From: Pseudobdellovibrionaceae bacterium
GTDB taxonomy: Bacteria; Bdellovibrionota; Bdellovibrionia; Bdellovibrionales; UBA1609
Reading direction: 5' to 3'
Length of the DNA: 64,000 nt
Assembly (NCBI GenBank): GCA_020635055.1
Contig: JACKAN010000007.1
Coordinates: 62,001 to 126,000 of the forward strand
Positions 1 through 8,946 of this stretch are shown in pieces (position 1 is the stretch's first letter; the number at the start of each line of letters is the position of its first letter). The position numbers were made by a program, and so were the translations under genes. Under the pieces are notes generated by a model that was not told the origin of the DNA, did no database searches, and was given only the letters and a program-made list of their open reading frames with translations.

Positions 1-63
1 AGATACAAAATGTTTCCGCTTCTTAAAAAGAAACTTGCCAAGGATAGAGGGATCGTATTGTGA
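1..63 (+). CDS. DUF507-family protein, C-terminal end only
   Basis: The window opens inside a reading frame in frame 1 that ends at the TGA at 61-63. The visible tail is RYKMFPLLKKKLAKDRGIVL, which matches the lysine-rich end ...KKxLAKxRGIVL that I know from the first of two tandem DUF507 proteins in delta-proteobacteria-like genomes. The stop overlaps the GTG start of the next gene by four bases (GTGA), which suggests translational coupling. The function of DUF507 is unknown. The identification rests on 20 residues plus the neighbour, so it is moderately sure. Confidence 0.6.
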   Translation, partial: RYKMFPLLKKKLAKDRGIVL

Positions 64-329
64 TTACTGACGAAAGATTAAGCCATTTGGCTTCGGTTAT
101 TGTAGATGGCATTTGGAAGGAAGATTTAGTAGATTTTACTGATGACGATTTGGCAATGAGACTTGCAAAAAGAGCCGCGGCAAAATTTGCTGAAGAAATG
201 AAGGATGTCGATCGTAAAGCAAAAGCGACCGTCGCATCATTAAAAAGAAATGTTGTCGAAGGAAGTCCCGAATGGGATGTGCTTTACAAAAAATATTATG
301 AAGAGGAGATGCAACGTCGTGGCAACTAA
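60..329 (+). CDS. DUF507-family protein (second of a tandem pair)
   Basis: This is an 89-residue acidic/basic helical protein with no signal peptide. The start (GTG at 60) overlaps the stop of the upstream gene. The features LSHLASVIVDGIWK near the N terminus, VDFTDDD in the middle and YKKYYEEEMQRRG at the end are those of the second DUF507 paralogue, which normally follows the first directly. No function is established. The last 11 bases overlap the start of the GroES-domain gene, so the three genes probably form one transcript. Confidence 0.7.
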   Translation: MITDERLSHLASVIVDGIWKEDLVDFTDDDLAMRLAKRAAAKFAEEMKDVDRKAKATVASLKRNVVEGSPEWDVLYKKYYEEEMQRRGN

Positions 330-1065
330 AAACAAAAATAAGAAGAAAGCAACAGCAAAGAAAGTAACTGCAAAGAAAGCAACTGCAAAGAAAGCAACTG
401 CAAAGAAAGCAACTGCAAAGAAAGCAACTGCAAAGAAAGCAACAGCAAAGAAAGTAACTGCAAAGAAAGTAACTGCAAAGAAAGTAACTGCAAAGAAAGT
501 AACTGCAAAGAAAGTAACTGCAAAGAAAGTAACTGCAAAGAAAGTAACTGCAAAGAAAGTAACTGCAAAGAAAGTAACTGCAAAGAAAGTAACTGCAAAG
601 AAAGTAACTGCAAAGAAAGTAACTGCAAAGAAAGCCGCAGTGAAAACTACATTAACTAAGCTGAAAACAAAGCCTGGGAAAAAAAAATCAGTCAACCAAG
701 GCAAAAAAACAACAGAATCAACTAAAAAGAAAGTTAGTGCGATCTCTAAAAGCTCTGGAAAAATTAATTGGCAAGAACTATTTACACCTTTGGACGACAG
801 ACTGGTGGTGGAAAGCCAAGTGAAGTCAAACACAACTGAAGGCGGAATTTATATTCCAGACTCTGTTGTACAGTCGGCGCCCAATAGTGGTTTAGTATTG
901 GTTGTTGGCCGTGGCCATAAAAATAGCAAAGGACATTTGAAACCGATGGATGTAAAAGCGGGAGATAAAATTTTGTTTAGTGAATTTTCAACTTCACAAA
1001 TGAAAATTTTAGATAAAGAAGTGCTTATTTTGCGTGAAAAAGATGTCTTGGGTGTAATTGATTAA
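319..1065 (+). CDS. GroES-domain protein with histone-H1-like lysine/alanine repeat arm
   Basis: The chosen start is GTG at 319, preceded by an AAGAGGAG ribosome site at 301-308; it gives 248 residues. Residues 11-105 are nineteen exact five-residue units, A/V-T-A-K-K, followed by more lysine-rich sequence to about residue 149. Residues 150-248 form a complete co-chaperonin 10 (GroES) domain: TPLDDRLVV at its start, mobile-loop-like EGGIYIPDSV, VKAGDKILF, and the end DKEVLILREKDVLGVID. GroES normally is about 95 residues and caps GroEL. The basic arm resembles histone H1-like bacterial tails that bind nucleic acid, so the protein may link chaperonin function to DNA or RNA; that is inference. 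No groEL is adjacent. A longer reading frame from 250 exists but lacks a ribosome site and overlaps DUF507 fully. Confidence 0.85.
   Translation: MATKNKNKKKATAKKVTAKKATAKKATAKKATAKKATAKKATAKKVTAKKVTAKKVTAKKVTAKKVTAKKVTAKKVTAKKVTAKKVTAKKVTAKKVTAKKVTAKKAAVKTTLTKLKTKPGKKKSVNQGKKTTESTKKKVSAISKSSGKINWQELFTPLDDRLVVESQVKSNTTEGGIYIPDSVVQSAPNSGLVLVVGRGHKNSKGHLKPMDVKAGDKILFSEFSTSQMKILDKEVLILREKDVLGVID
349..633 (+). repeat. 19-copy 15-bp tandem repeat coding for (A/V)TAKK
   Basis: A perfectly periodic 15-base array, 285 bases long, in frame. The unit is G(C/T)AAC(T/A)GCAAAGAAA. The order of units by first residue is A, V, then five A, then twelve V, so the array appears to have grown in blocks. The opposite strand is accidentally open over the whole array, which explains long spurious reading frames there. 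Confidence 0.97.
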
Positions 1066-1179
1066 CACAAGGTTTCAATAAAAAATAAATTGTATTGTAA
1101 TGTATGGCAATAGTCTGTTTTAATTGACTTGTTAGCAGCCAGTAAGAGACTGTGTAGCGAACAACCAAGGTGCAAAAAA

Positions 1180-2631
1180 ATGGTAAAAATTGCGTTTAAT
1201 ATTGCGATAATATTTTCCTCCCTAGTTATAAGTTGGGGCTCCTATGCAGGTGATTTTCAGTGGTCGGGTCTTTATAGAATAGAAGGCTTGAGTATTAGTA
1301 ATTCAAATTTAAGTGGTAAAAAAGAAAAATCATATGGCCTACAACATTTGATTTTACGACCTAGAATTGATGCTGCGGATGGAATTACTATTCGTACTCG
1401 TTTTGATATTTTTAATTACGGACTGTCTAATTTACCTAGCAATCAATTAGGATCTATTTGGGGAAATGGTGTAGGTACAGCCTCTCCAACAAACTCTTCA
1501 AATAGCAACGTGGCATCTCAATCTCAAGCACCCGAGTCCCTTCAAGTATCAGAACTTTATTTAACCTTAACCCAAGAATTTGGTGCATTAGTAGTTGGTC
1601 GTGTTCCATTGCAATTTGGTTTGGGTATGGTTCATAGCTCAGGGAATGGATTATTTGATCATTGGATGGATAATCGTGATTTGGTTGGCTACAAAATTGT
1701 TATGGGAAATCTTTATTTATTACCCATGTATGGCAAAGTAGCAGAGGGAACTTCTGGAACGACTAGTTTAGAGGGAAGTGATGATGTCAATGATATGATG
1801 ATTCAGTTTCAATATGAAAGTCCTGAATCTGGAATGGAGATGGGACTCTTTTACCAGGGTCGAAGCGCTAATGGTGGGAATGATGTACCTGAAAACGGAA
1901 GTGATTTTTTTATTGGTGGAGCTGGTGCCAGGAAAGGTCGACTCAGCACAAGAAATATTAGCTTGTATGGCTTGAAGGAAACTAAAGATTTTCGTTTTGG
2001 TGTTGAAGCCAGTTGGCAAGAAGGAAATCTAGGAATTGTTACAGCTCTCGACGAAGAGGTCGAACTTGCAGGTTATGGCTTAGCAATAGAATTTAGCTAC
2101 AAACCTGAAAATTCCAGTTTGCAATATGCCATTAAAACAGGCTTTGCAACCGGTGATGATCCCAATACAGACAACCGCTATGAAGGTTTTGTTTTTGATA
2201 AAAACTATGACATAGCATTTCTTATGTTTAATCATACTCTTGGCCAAAAAAACTTTTTTAGAACAGAGCTTGTCGGCACACAAAATACAAATACAACAAC
2301 CACTGACCACAACCAGCCAGATATAGAGGCTCTTTCGAATGTTTATTACTTCTCACCATCTTTGACATATAAATGGAATGATAAATGGGACTTACAAACT
2401 ACTTTAACTACAGCCTGGTTACAGGTAGATCCTCTTGTTGGAGGTGATACTGATAAATCCTTGGGTTATGAGTTGGATATGGCTTTTAATTATCGACCTT
2501 TTGATCGGGTGACTTGGGTCAATCAAATTGGATTATTGTTTCCTGGTAAAGCCTTTGAGGGTGGAAACACAAATAATTTTGATACAGGTTTTGCATTTGG
2601 TTTAGTTACAAAAGCCGCTATTAGCTTCTAG
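1180..2631 (+). CDS. outer-membrane beta-barrel (porin-like) protein
   Basis: The start is taken at ATG 1180 (AAGG at 1167-1170); a TTG at 1129 would only add a hydrophilic leader. It gives 483 residues. Residues 1-24 are a signal peptide (KIAFNIAIIFSSLVISWGSYA). The rest shows alternating polar/aromatic strands, many Gly/Asn-rich turns and a terminal aromatic residue (AAISF), typical of an outer-membrane barrel. Sequence such as GALVVGRVPLQFGLGM recalls bacterial porins in which strands line an eyelet. No specific family is recognised. It stands alone and is followed by a strong terminator. Confidence 0.65.
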   Translation: MVKIAFNIAIIFSSLVISWGSYAGDFQWSGLYRIEGLSISNSNLSGKKEKSYGLQHLILRPRIDAADGITIRTRFDIFNYGLSNLPSNQLGSIWGNGVGTASPTNSSNSNVASQSQAPESLQVSELYLTLTQEFGALVVGRVPLQFGLGMVHSSGNGLFDHWMDNRDLVGYKIVMGNLYLLPMYGKVAEGTSGTTSLEGSDDVNDMMIQFQYESPESGMEMGLFYQGRSANGGNDVPENGSDFFIGGAGARKGRLSTRNISLYGLKETKDFRFGVEASWQEGNLGIVTALDEEVELAGYGLAIEFSYKPENSSLQYAIKTGFATGDDPNTDNRYEGFVFDKNYDIAFLMFNHTLGQKNFFRTELVGTQNTNTTTTDHNQPDIEALSNVYYFSPSLTYKWNDKWDLQTTLTTAWLQVDPLVGGDTDKSLGYELDMAFNYRPFDRVTWVNQIGLLFPGKAFEGGNTNNFDTGFAFGLVTKAAISF

Positions 2632-2683
2632 ATTACATCTTGATTTGCATCTTGGATGGACATTCTTGAGATAGCGGGCAGGG

Positions 2684-2715
2684 CCCAGGGGGAAACCCCT
2701 GGGTTTTTTATTTTT
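2684..2715 (+). terminator. rho-independent terminator after the porin-like gene
   Basis: An 8-bp GC-rich stem (CCCAGGGG at 2684-2691 with CCCCTGGG at 2696-2703) closes a GAAA-type loop and is followed by six T, A and five more T. It lies 53 bases after the stop of the barrel gene. Confidence 0.92.
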
Positions 2716-2801
2716 AGCACAGGTTTTCGTTTCACTATTTCGTCGTTGCGGTATTATTTTTTGAAATTTTAAATTTTCTTAATCTGTGATCAAATAAAAT
2801 T

Positions 2802-3569
2802 ATGAAATTTATATTTAGTTTCCTTTTTCTCTTTTTAATTTGCTTATCTGTAAAAGCTCATGACGATCCACCAGTGTTAAAAACTCAATCCTGGTCTAAA
2901 TTTTACCCCTATGTTCCTGAAAAAATTGAATACAATTTTGAATTAGGTTCCATGTGGGAGGCCAACAATATGTATTGGCTAGGTGGCAATATGGGTTTTC
3001 ACATTGGTAGATGTATGTTTTCAGATTCACAGAGTTGCCAACAATATGCAGATTTTATTGGTGGAGCTGGTGGGCGCTCTGGATTTACCAATGGTGTTCT
3101 GTTTAGTAGTTTGCGATGGCAATTTACCGATCTTAGTGACAAAGTTGTAACCCATGCTCGCTTGTTATTGGGTGCTATCAATTATCGTGATGAAGAGCGC
3201 GATCGCAGTGTTTTTGCCTATGGTGTAGGTTTTGGTTTTACAACAGCTGTTCATGAAAGACTGGATTTAAAATTTGAAATTAGAGCCGGAAATGGTGATG
3301 AGTGGTGGTCGCAAAGTTTTATTAGTTTTTCTTTAAAGTTGGATAGATTTGTCGACTACTTTGCAAAAAAATTAGAAAAGTTGGGTATGGCTGGACGATT
3401 TGTTAAAGGAACAGCTGAACTCACAGGAAAAGTCATTAAAACTACAGTAGAAACTTCAGGAAAAGTCATCCAGGGTACAGTACAAACAACCACAGATGTA
3501 TTGAGTGAAGGAAAAGAAAAAGCAAAAAAACTAATCTACGAAAAAAAACAAGAGCCAAAGTCCGAATAA
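2802..3569 (+). CDS. exported protein of unknown function
   Basis: 255 residues with a clear signal peptide (MKFIFSFLFLFLICLSVKA, then HDDPP). Residues about 30-185 look like an eight-strand-type outer-membrane or periplasmic barrel with repeated FGxG and aromatic patterns. Residues about 195-240 form an amphipathic stretch with repeated TGKVI/SGKVI and KTTVETS/QGTVQTT units, suggesting a coiled or apolipoprotein-like helix. The last codons form the left arm of the terminator of the opposite gene. No family was recognised. Confidence 0.65.
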   Translation: MKFIFSFLFLFLICLSVKAHDDPPVLKTQSWSKFYPYVPEKIEYNFELGSMWEANNMYWLGGNMGFHIGRCMFSDSQSCQQYADFIGGAGGRSGFTNGVLFSSLRWQFTDLSDKVVTHARLLLGAINYRDEERDRSVFAYGVGFGFTTAVHERLDLKFEIRAGNGDEWWSQSFISFSLKLDRFVDYFAKKLEKLGMAGRFVKGTAELTGKVIKTTVETSGKVIQGTVQTTTDVLSEGKEKAKKLIYEKKQEPKSE

Positions 3570-3579
3570 CTTTGGCTCT
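3541..3579 (-). terminator. terminator of the minus-strand gene at 3615-5060, embedded in the convergent coding sequence
   Basis: A perfect 12-bp inverted repeat (3549-3560 and 3568-3579) with a 7-base loop containing the TAA stop of the plus-strand gene. Read on the minus strand it is followed by a T-rich run (complement of the A run at 3541-3547), so it works as an intrinsic terminator for the leftward gene. On the plus strand there is no T run. Confidence 0.8.
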
Positions 3580-3614
3580 TGCAAGTACAAATGAAAACTT
3601 AATCAATTAAAATT

Positions 3615-5060
3615 TCAAATTTTCCCATTACGAATTTGCCTTAAGCTCCTAGTAGTTCTATCAATATCTGAAAGTCTTGTGCGAATGCGATCACTACTGT
3701 CATCCAATGAGCTACGACGTCTAGAATAGGAATCGGTACGTTGGTCGCGACTGTATTCAGGGTAAAGTGCTTCCAGCGAGGCTCTGGCTAAATCTTCAGA
3801 GAAGTTAAGACCGTAATCATTATCGCCATTATACCGACGACTTGAGCTTACATCACCCCAAATATTAGTTGAGGGGCGACCCAATTCAAGAGTTCTTTCA
3901 ATAAGATTATACTGTTCGGCAAATATTGGAGAGCTGTTACGTTCTCTGTTCATTCTAGGGTTTACATAACTATCCACATAATTAGCATTAAATTTTTCCA
4001 TATTATTTTTAATAAAATTACTTCGTTGATTTGCAGGTAAGTACTGAGCATCACTTTGCAACTTTTTGTGTGCTTGATCAAACAACTGATTTCTTTTTGA
4101 CCAATCGGATTGGAAATCTTTAAAATTCATAAGTGTACCAGCAAGGAAATTAGAGTTGGTACCACTACATCCTTTAAAACTTTCAGGATCTGAACAATTC
4201 ATGTTTGATTCAATCATACTGCGATACTCGTTGGCTTTTTCGGGGTTTGTTAATGCAAGATTAGTCATATAAGGGAACAAACGACTGTTAACAAACTTTC
4301 TTAAGTCTTCACCGCTAAGCTCTGAAAGCTGTGTTTCCACGCAGGCGTCAAATTCTTCACTACCTATATCTAATTTAAAGCCTTCAGCATCGTGGGTACA
4401 CATTTGATATTTGCGATCACGCTTCTTTTGTTCTCGTGCATCTCGTTTTTGGTCGGCAAGATCATCATCTATGACAGCAAGGATTTCATGAATATTACTT
4501 AGGGTATCATTAGCTAAGCCACCATCTTTTCCCATTACTATGGAAAAATCTTTGCGCTTTTTCCCATCTTTATCGCTATAGTAGGTTTTGCTGACTTTAG
4601 CTTTTTCGCAATCTCCGTTACAATTTTCATTAGTGGCGGCTGTGAGGTGGAGGGCGAAAGTATCTATTTTTTTAATATCCTTATCTTTTTCCTTCTCAGT
4701 GGCTCTTTTGCCTTCGGTTAAATCAATGAGTGTGGCTTTACCAGAAGTTGAAGAACCCAAAGTGTCTTCACGTTGAGTGAGTTCAAGTTTTCCTGTGACT
4801 ACAACCTCATTGCCACCTCTATCTATTTTACATTCAAACAATTGTTCATTTAACCGTGGGGCATTCATAGCGTTGCGCACACATCTTTCTAATCGGTCGT
4901 TGTTGCTGCTTCTTTTGCTTGTAGATCTTGATGAGCGAGTTCTTGATGATGCAAAATTATCACTTCCGCTTTCATTGGCTTCCCACCATATAGACATATT
5001 AACAGCCAGTGCACCTAACATGCCCAAAACTGCTAACCTTGTTAGTTTATTCGGTTTCAT
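3615..5060 (-). CDS. exported or membrane-anchored protein of unknown function
   Basis: 481 residues. An AAGGAGAAG site precedes the ATG. The N terminus (KPNKLTRLAVLGMLGALAVNMSIWW) is a signal anchor or signal peptide, followed by a Ser/Arg-rich linker. The remainder is hydrophilic and charged with a few cysteines (near RCVRNAMN, FECKID, MNCSDP, FKGCSG) that could form disulfides in the periplasm. There is no recognisable domain. It has its own terminator and an isolated position, so no operon partner informs its function. Confidence 0.7.
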   Translation of the reverse strand: MKPNKLTRLAVLGMLGALAVNMSIWWEANESGSDNFASSRTRSSRSTSKRSSNNDRLERCVRNAMNAPRLNEQLFECKIDRGGNEVVVTGKLELTQREDTLGSSTSGKATLIDLTEGKRATEKEKDKDIKKIDTFALHLTAATNENCNGDCEKAKVSKTYYSDKDGKKRKDFSIVMGKDGGLANDTLSNIHEILAVIDDDLADQKRDAREQKKRDRKYQMCTHDAEGFKLDIGSEEFDACVETQLSELSGEDLRKFVNSRLFPYMTNLALTNPEKANEYRSMIESNMNCSDPESFKGCSGTNSNFLAGTLMNFKDFQSDWSKRNQLFDQAHKKLQSDAQYLPANQRSNFIKNNMEKFNANYVDSYVNPRMNRERNSSPIFAEQYNLIERTLELGRPSTNIWGDVSSSRRYNGDNDYGLNFSEDLARASLEALYPEYSRDQRTDSYSRRRSSLDDSSDRIRTRLSDIDRTTRSLRQIRNGKI

Positions 5061-5396
5061 TTGTACTTCTCCTTGTTTGCGATTTCGCGCAAAATATTAT
5101 TATTCCAACAATAGTTATTACAAAGCTCACTCCAGAAGTGCCAAACTAGTAAGTATATGTAATTACAAAGAAATATAGGGAAGGCCCCGGTGTCGCCTTT
5201 TTTTACACAAGATTACAAAACTAAACACTTTCTAAGAAAATCCAATTTTCAGTCATAAAATCAATAACTTGCCAAAGAATATCAACTAACACCCCCAAAG
5301 CCCTTAATTGTCAAAGGTACCAAGTCCCTTTTTACGTTCCACCGCAACGTAAAAAGGGACTTGGTACCTTTTGCGAATTGTTTTAAGGATAGGGGT
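5061..5396. other. divergent intergenic region between 3615-5060 and the aminomutase gene
   Basis: 336 bases, AT-rich, that must carry promoters for both divergent genes. Besides the long hairpin at 5313-5371 I see no clear sigma-70 hexamer pair or operator. Confidence 0.5.
5313..5371. repeat. perfect 26-bp inverted repeat with 7-base loop
   Basis: 5313-5338 is the exact reverse complement of 5346-5371; the loop is CCACCGC. The arm contains GGTACC and a run of five T. It ends 25 bases before the ATG of the aminomutase gene, so a transcript starting upstream would carry a very stable leader hairpin. There is no T run after it, so it is not a standard terminator. Confidence 0.95.
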
Positions 5397-6554
5397 ATGA
5401 ATTATAATTTTCTATTTATTGAGCCGCCTCCTGGAGTTAAATTAGAGGATTGGCACAATTGGCAATGGCAAACGCGCAATGCTTTAAAAAAGCGTGAGGA
5501 TTTTTCCAATTATTTCCAGTTAAGCGAAGAAGAGCTCCAAGCCTTTGATAATCCGCAGTTTAAAATTCAGGTCACTCCCTACTACGCTCGCCTAGCTAGT
5601 TTAAATAATCCGCAAAATCCCATTAGAAAAATTCTGATGCCAAATATAAGGGAATATCAATCTCACTCTCAGCAAATGTTGGACCCCTTGGGAGAAAATC
5701 AACACCGTCCTCATTCACGCATTATCCATCGCTATACTGATCGTTTGTTATTTTTAATTACAGATTATTGTTCGGTGTATTGTCGCTATTGTACGCGCAA
5801 ACACTTTACCGGAAAAGATCAGGCATTTATTAACCAATATGATTATGAATCTGCACTTAAGTACATCTCACAAAGAAAAGAGGTCCGTGAAGTTATATTG
5901 TCTGGTGGAGATCCACTTACACTAAGTAATGAACGCTTAGTGCAAGTGGTGAAGGATATTTCACAAATTGATCATGTTGATTTGATTCGTATTGGAACAA
6001 GAATGCCCATAGTGTCTCCGATGCGTATACAAGAGGACTTGCTTTTAAGTCTTAAAAAATATCATCCTATATATTTTATGCTTCATTTCAATCACCCAAA
6101 AGAAATCACAGCTCAGTCCGCAAAAGCACTTTCTTTGTTGGTAGACCATGGTTTTCCTACTTTTAATCAAATGGTTTTGCTCAATGGAGTGAATAATCAC
6201 CCTGCAATTGTTAAAGCCCTTTCTCGACGTCTTTTGAAATTAAGAGTGAAGCCCTATTATATGTTTCAGTGCGATCCCTCGGAGGGCAGCGATCACTTAA
6301 GAACCTCTGTGGAAAATTCAATGGAAATTCAAAGAAAATTGTGGGGAAATTTAAGTGGTTTAGCTATGCCCAATCTTTCATTGGATATCCCTGGTGGAGG
6401 GGGAAAGGTGGGCATTGTGCCAAACTTTGAAGTCCATCACCAAAACGAGAAACGTTTTTATAAGGGTTGGGATGGTAAAGAGGGTGTGTATATCAGTCCA
6501 CCTCCCCAAGAAATAATTATTCCCAATGATGTCTTTGATTATCAAGAGGAATAA
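5397..6554 (+). CDS. lysine 2,3-aminomutase-family radical SAM/PLP enzyme
   Basis: The start is ATG 5397 (AAGGAT at 5385-5390); a TTG at 5361 lies inside the hairpin and is unlikely. 385 residues. The radical-SAM cluster motif is C125-xxx-C129-xx-C132 (CSVYCRYC). Further family landmarks: SGGDPLTL (glycine-rich SAM contact), QCDPSEGSDHLRT, and SLDIPGGGGK with the PLP-binding lysine at 337 and the substrate-binding aspartate just before it. These match lysine 2,3-aminomutases (KamA/YodO), which convert L-lysine to beta-lysine, rather than the shorter EF-P-modifying EpmB. The physiological role is not clear from context; the gene appears to be alone. Confidence 0.85.
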   Translation: MNYNFLFIEPPPGVKLEDWHNWQWQTRNALKKREDFSNYFQLSEEELQAFDNPQFKIQVTPYYARLASLNNPQNPIRKILMPNIREYQSHSQQMLDPLGENQHRPHSRIIHRYTDRLLFLITDYCSVYCRYCTRKHFTGKDQAFINQYDYESALKYISQRKEVREVILSGGDPLTLSNERLVQVVKDISQIDHVDLIRIGTRMPIVSPMRIQEDLLLSLKKYHPIYFMLHFNHPKEITAQSAKALSLLVDHGFPTFNQMVLLNGVNNHPAIVKALSRRLLKLRVKPYYMFQCDPSEGSDHLRTSVENSMEIQRKLWGNLSGLAMPNLSLDIPGGGGKVGIVPNFEVHHQNEKRFYKGWDGKEGVYISPPPQEIIIPNDVFDYQEE

Positions 6555-6833
6555 AATATAAAAAACTTTAAATAATTTCGAGACGAGCGTACTTTATTAC
6601 AAACTTTTTTAATGTGGAATTAGTAAAGAGGACTTTCACTTTTTGATGTCGCCACTACCTTCAAGTTGACAAATGGTTCCAGCACAAATGTAGGATGGCG
6701 CACTTTCATACCTTTTCTGTAAGCCTGCATTTTGGCAGATCACTAAACTCTTCATAATTAGGTACTTTATCAAATGAAGAAATTTTATTTTTTGTGAATA
6801 ATAATTTGAATTTACAGAACTATTGCATGGCGA
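6555..6833. other. gene-free spacer
   Basis: About 280 bases between the aminomutase stop and the end of the helicase remnant. I see no reading frame with a ribosome site, no terminator hairpin and no repeat. Confidence 0.5.
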
Positions 6834-8823
6834 TTAATGAAATTCGATTGAACAAAGGTTAGATTCAAACTTTACAAATTCTTTGGGGACCTCACTGATA
6901 AAGCGACTAGGGGGTTGGTTTGTTCTTGCCCCATACAGCGTGAGCAGGCATAAGTTAAAAAGAAAACAAATTCTCTCTGGCTCAGGTCAGCCACCATAGG
7001 CAAGCGGCGCTCTTCTTCCATAGCATTGGGGTCAGTATCGTGAAAGCCACTCCTGTAGGAAAAAAGACCCTCCATGCCAACAATATACACATTAGAATTA
7101 TTCTAAGCCTTTGGAAATATGTAATGTCATCATTGTTACTGAATTGTCCGAGTCTTCCACTTTATCTACATCAGAAACTAAAGCCATTTCTTCGAGATAT
7201 GAGTATGAACCTTCTTCACCTTCTTTTTCTTTTTCGAACTGAGCGATGGCATTGTTAAATTCTTCTAAGTTGTCTATGCGGGCCTACAGGCCTCTGGAGT
7301 GTTTTCCCCTTTGAGTTTTTAATACGTATTCTGAAGCTTGCAGAATTTCTAAATAATAAATTTCTGTAGGTTTTAATTCTACTGTATGTCTTATTTAGCT
7401 TATCCATTAATTGTTTAAAGTGGCGAGATTTTTTGCAGGCCCCAGCATGAACTAAACGATGATCACTCACATATTCACATGCAGCAAGAAGTGAGATTTG
7501 TTGTTCATTGGCTATATTTTCAAGCTTTCCAACAGTGGACTTGCCAATTCCTCTGGCGGGAGTGTTGATGATCCTCTTAAAAGACATATCATCATTGGGA
7601 TTGAGTAGTAACTTCATGTAAGCCAGGACGTCTTTAATTTCCATGCGTTCATAGAATTTTAAACCACCAATAATTTTATAGGGGATGCTATGAGAGCGAA
7701 GTTGATCTTCCAGGACACGTGACTGTGCATTGGTACGATAGAAAATAGCAAAATCAGAATAATTGTAATCCAAATTTATTCGCATCATATCTTCGATGCT
7801 TCGGACTACATACTTGGCTTCGTCATAGTCTGTTTTTTCTTCGCGTATAACAATTTTTGATCCCTGATCGTTATTGGTAAATAAAACTTTACTTTTTCTT
7901 TGGGTATTGTTTTTTATGACTTCATTGGCAGCATTGACAATGGTTTTTGTTGAACGGTAATTCTCTTCGAGTTTAATGACATGGCATTCTTCGAAATCTT
8001 TTTCAAACTCCAAAATATTGGTTATATCTGCGCCTCGCCAACTATAAATAGATTGGTCTTCGTCTCCTACCACACAAAGATTTCGGTGCTTTTTAGCCAA
8101 CATTTGTACCAATAAATACTGAATGTGATTGGTATCTTGATACTCATCGACCATGATGTATTTAAAGTGATCTTGGTATTCTTCTAAGATATCGGGATAC
8201 ATTTTAAACAGTTCATGAGTTTTTACTAACAAATCCCCAAAGTCTAAAGCATTGGACCGCTTCATTTCCTGCTCATAAAGACTGTAAACTTTCTGACTAT
8301 TTTCATCCATCAGGAAGTGGTTGCTTTTGATTAGATCTTCGGGGGCTAGGCCCAACATTTTAGCTTCATTAATTCGACTTTTAAAAGCTTTTGCCGGGTG
8401 GATTTTATCGTTTATGTTCAACAAACCCATAACTTTTTTGATCATACCTAATTGGTCGGAATCATCGTAAATTACAAAAAAGGGCTGATAATCTAAAAGG
8501 TGTATTTTATCTCTTAAAATCCGCGCACATGTGGAGTGAAAAGTGCTTATCCACAGCTCTTGATAAACAGGAATAGCCATTTCCTCCAGGGTTTTATATG
8601 TGCGGCTAGCCATTTCTTTTGCGGCTTTATTGGTAAAAGTCACGGCAAGGATTTCACCAGGGGAGGCCTCGCCTTGAGCAATTAAATTAACGATGCGATA
8701 AGTAAGAACTCTTGTTTTGCCAGATCCCGCCCCAGCTAAAATTAGAAGGGGGCCTTGTAACATCTTAACAGCCTGAAATTGCGAGGGATTTAGCTTTTTT
8801 TCCAGATAGTTATGCAAATCCAT
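6834..8823 (-). pseudogene. decayed UvrD/PcrA-type superfamily 1 helicase
   Basis: The first about 470 residues from ATG 8823 are an intact UvrD/PcrA half: Walker A AGAGSGKT, TFTNKAAKEM, VDEYQDTN, GDEDQSIYSWRGAD, ENYRSTKTIVNAANEV. After KQLMDKLN (near 7400) the frame is lost. Family sequence continues in another frame (LEEFNNAIAQFEKE, YLEEMALVSDVDKVEDSD, VTMMTLHISKGLE) with an in-frame TAG at 7284-7286. It then passes a one-base insertion near 7106 (VYIVGMEGLF, EEERRL, LTYACSR) and a one-base loss near 6913 (SEVPKEFVKFESN) before TAA at 6834. Motifs V and VI are split, so helicase activity is not expected. Several separate lesions argue against one sequencing error. The N-terminal 522-residue frame could still be translated. 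Confidence 0.85.
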
Positions 8824-8946
8824 AAATTCTTTTGTACCATAGCCAATGTCTAAGTCATTGAATTTATTTATTTTAAATTCCTTGATAAAGCTTTTGCCAT
8901 GCGGTATTTAAATGTTTCTCAAATTTTAAGGAGATGGATAAGAGTT

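Noticed and set aside
240..833. Long minus-strand frames over the AKK repeat (FFAVT and LLSLQ repeats)
   Set aside because: They are the antisense reading of the 15-bp array; no ribosome site, composition fully explained by the repeat.
6872..7258. Separate small genes on both strands in the helicase remnant
   Set aside because: Minus-strand pieces align with UvrD motifs V-VI in shifting frames, so they belong to the pseudogene; the plus-strand frame is a shadow.
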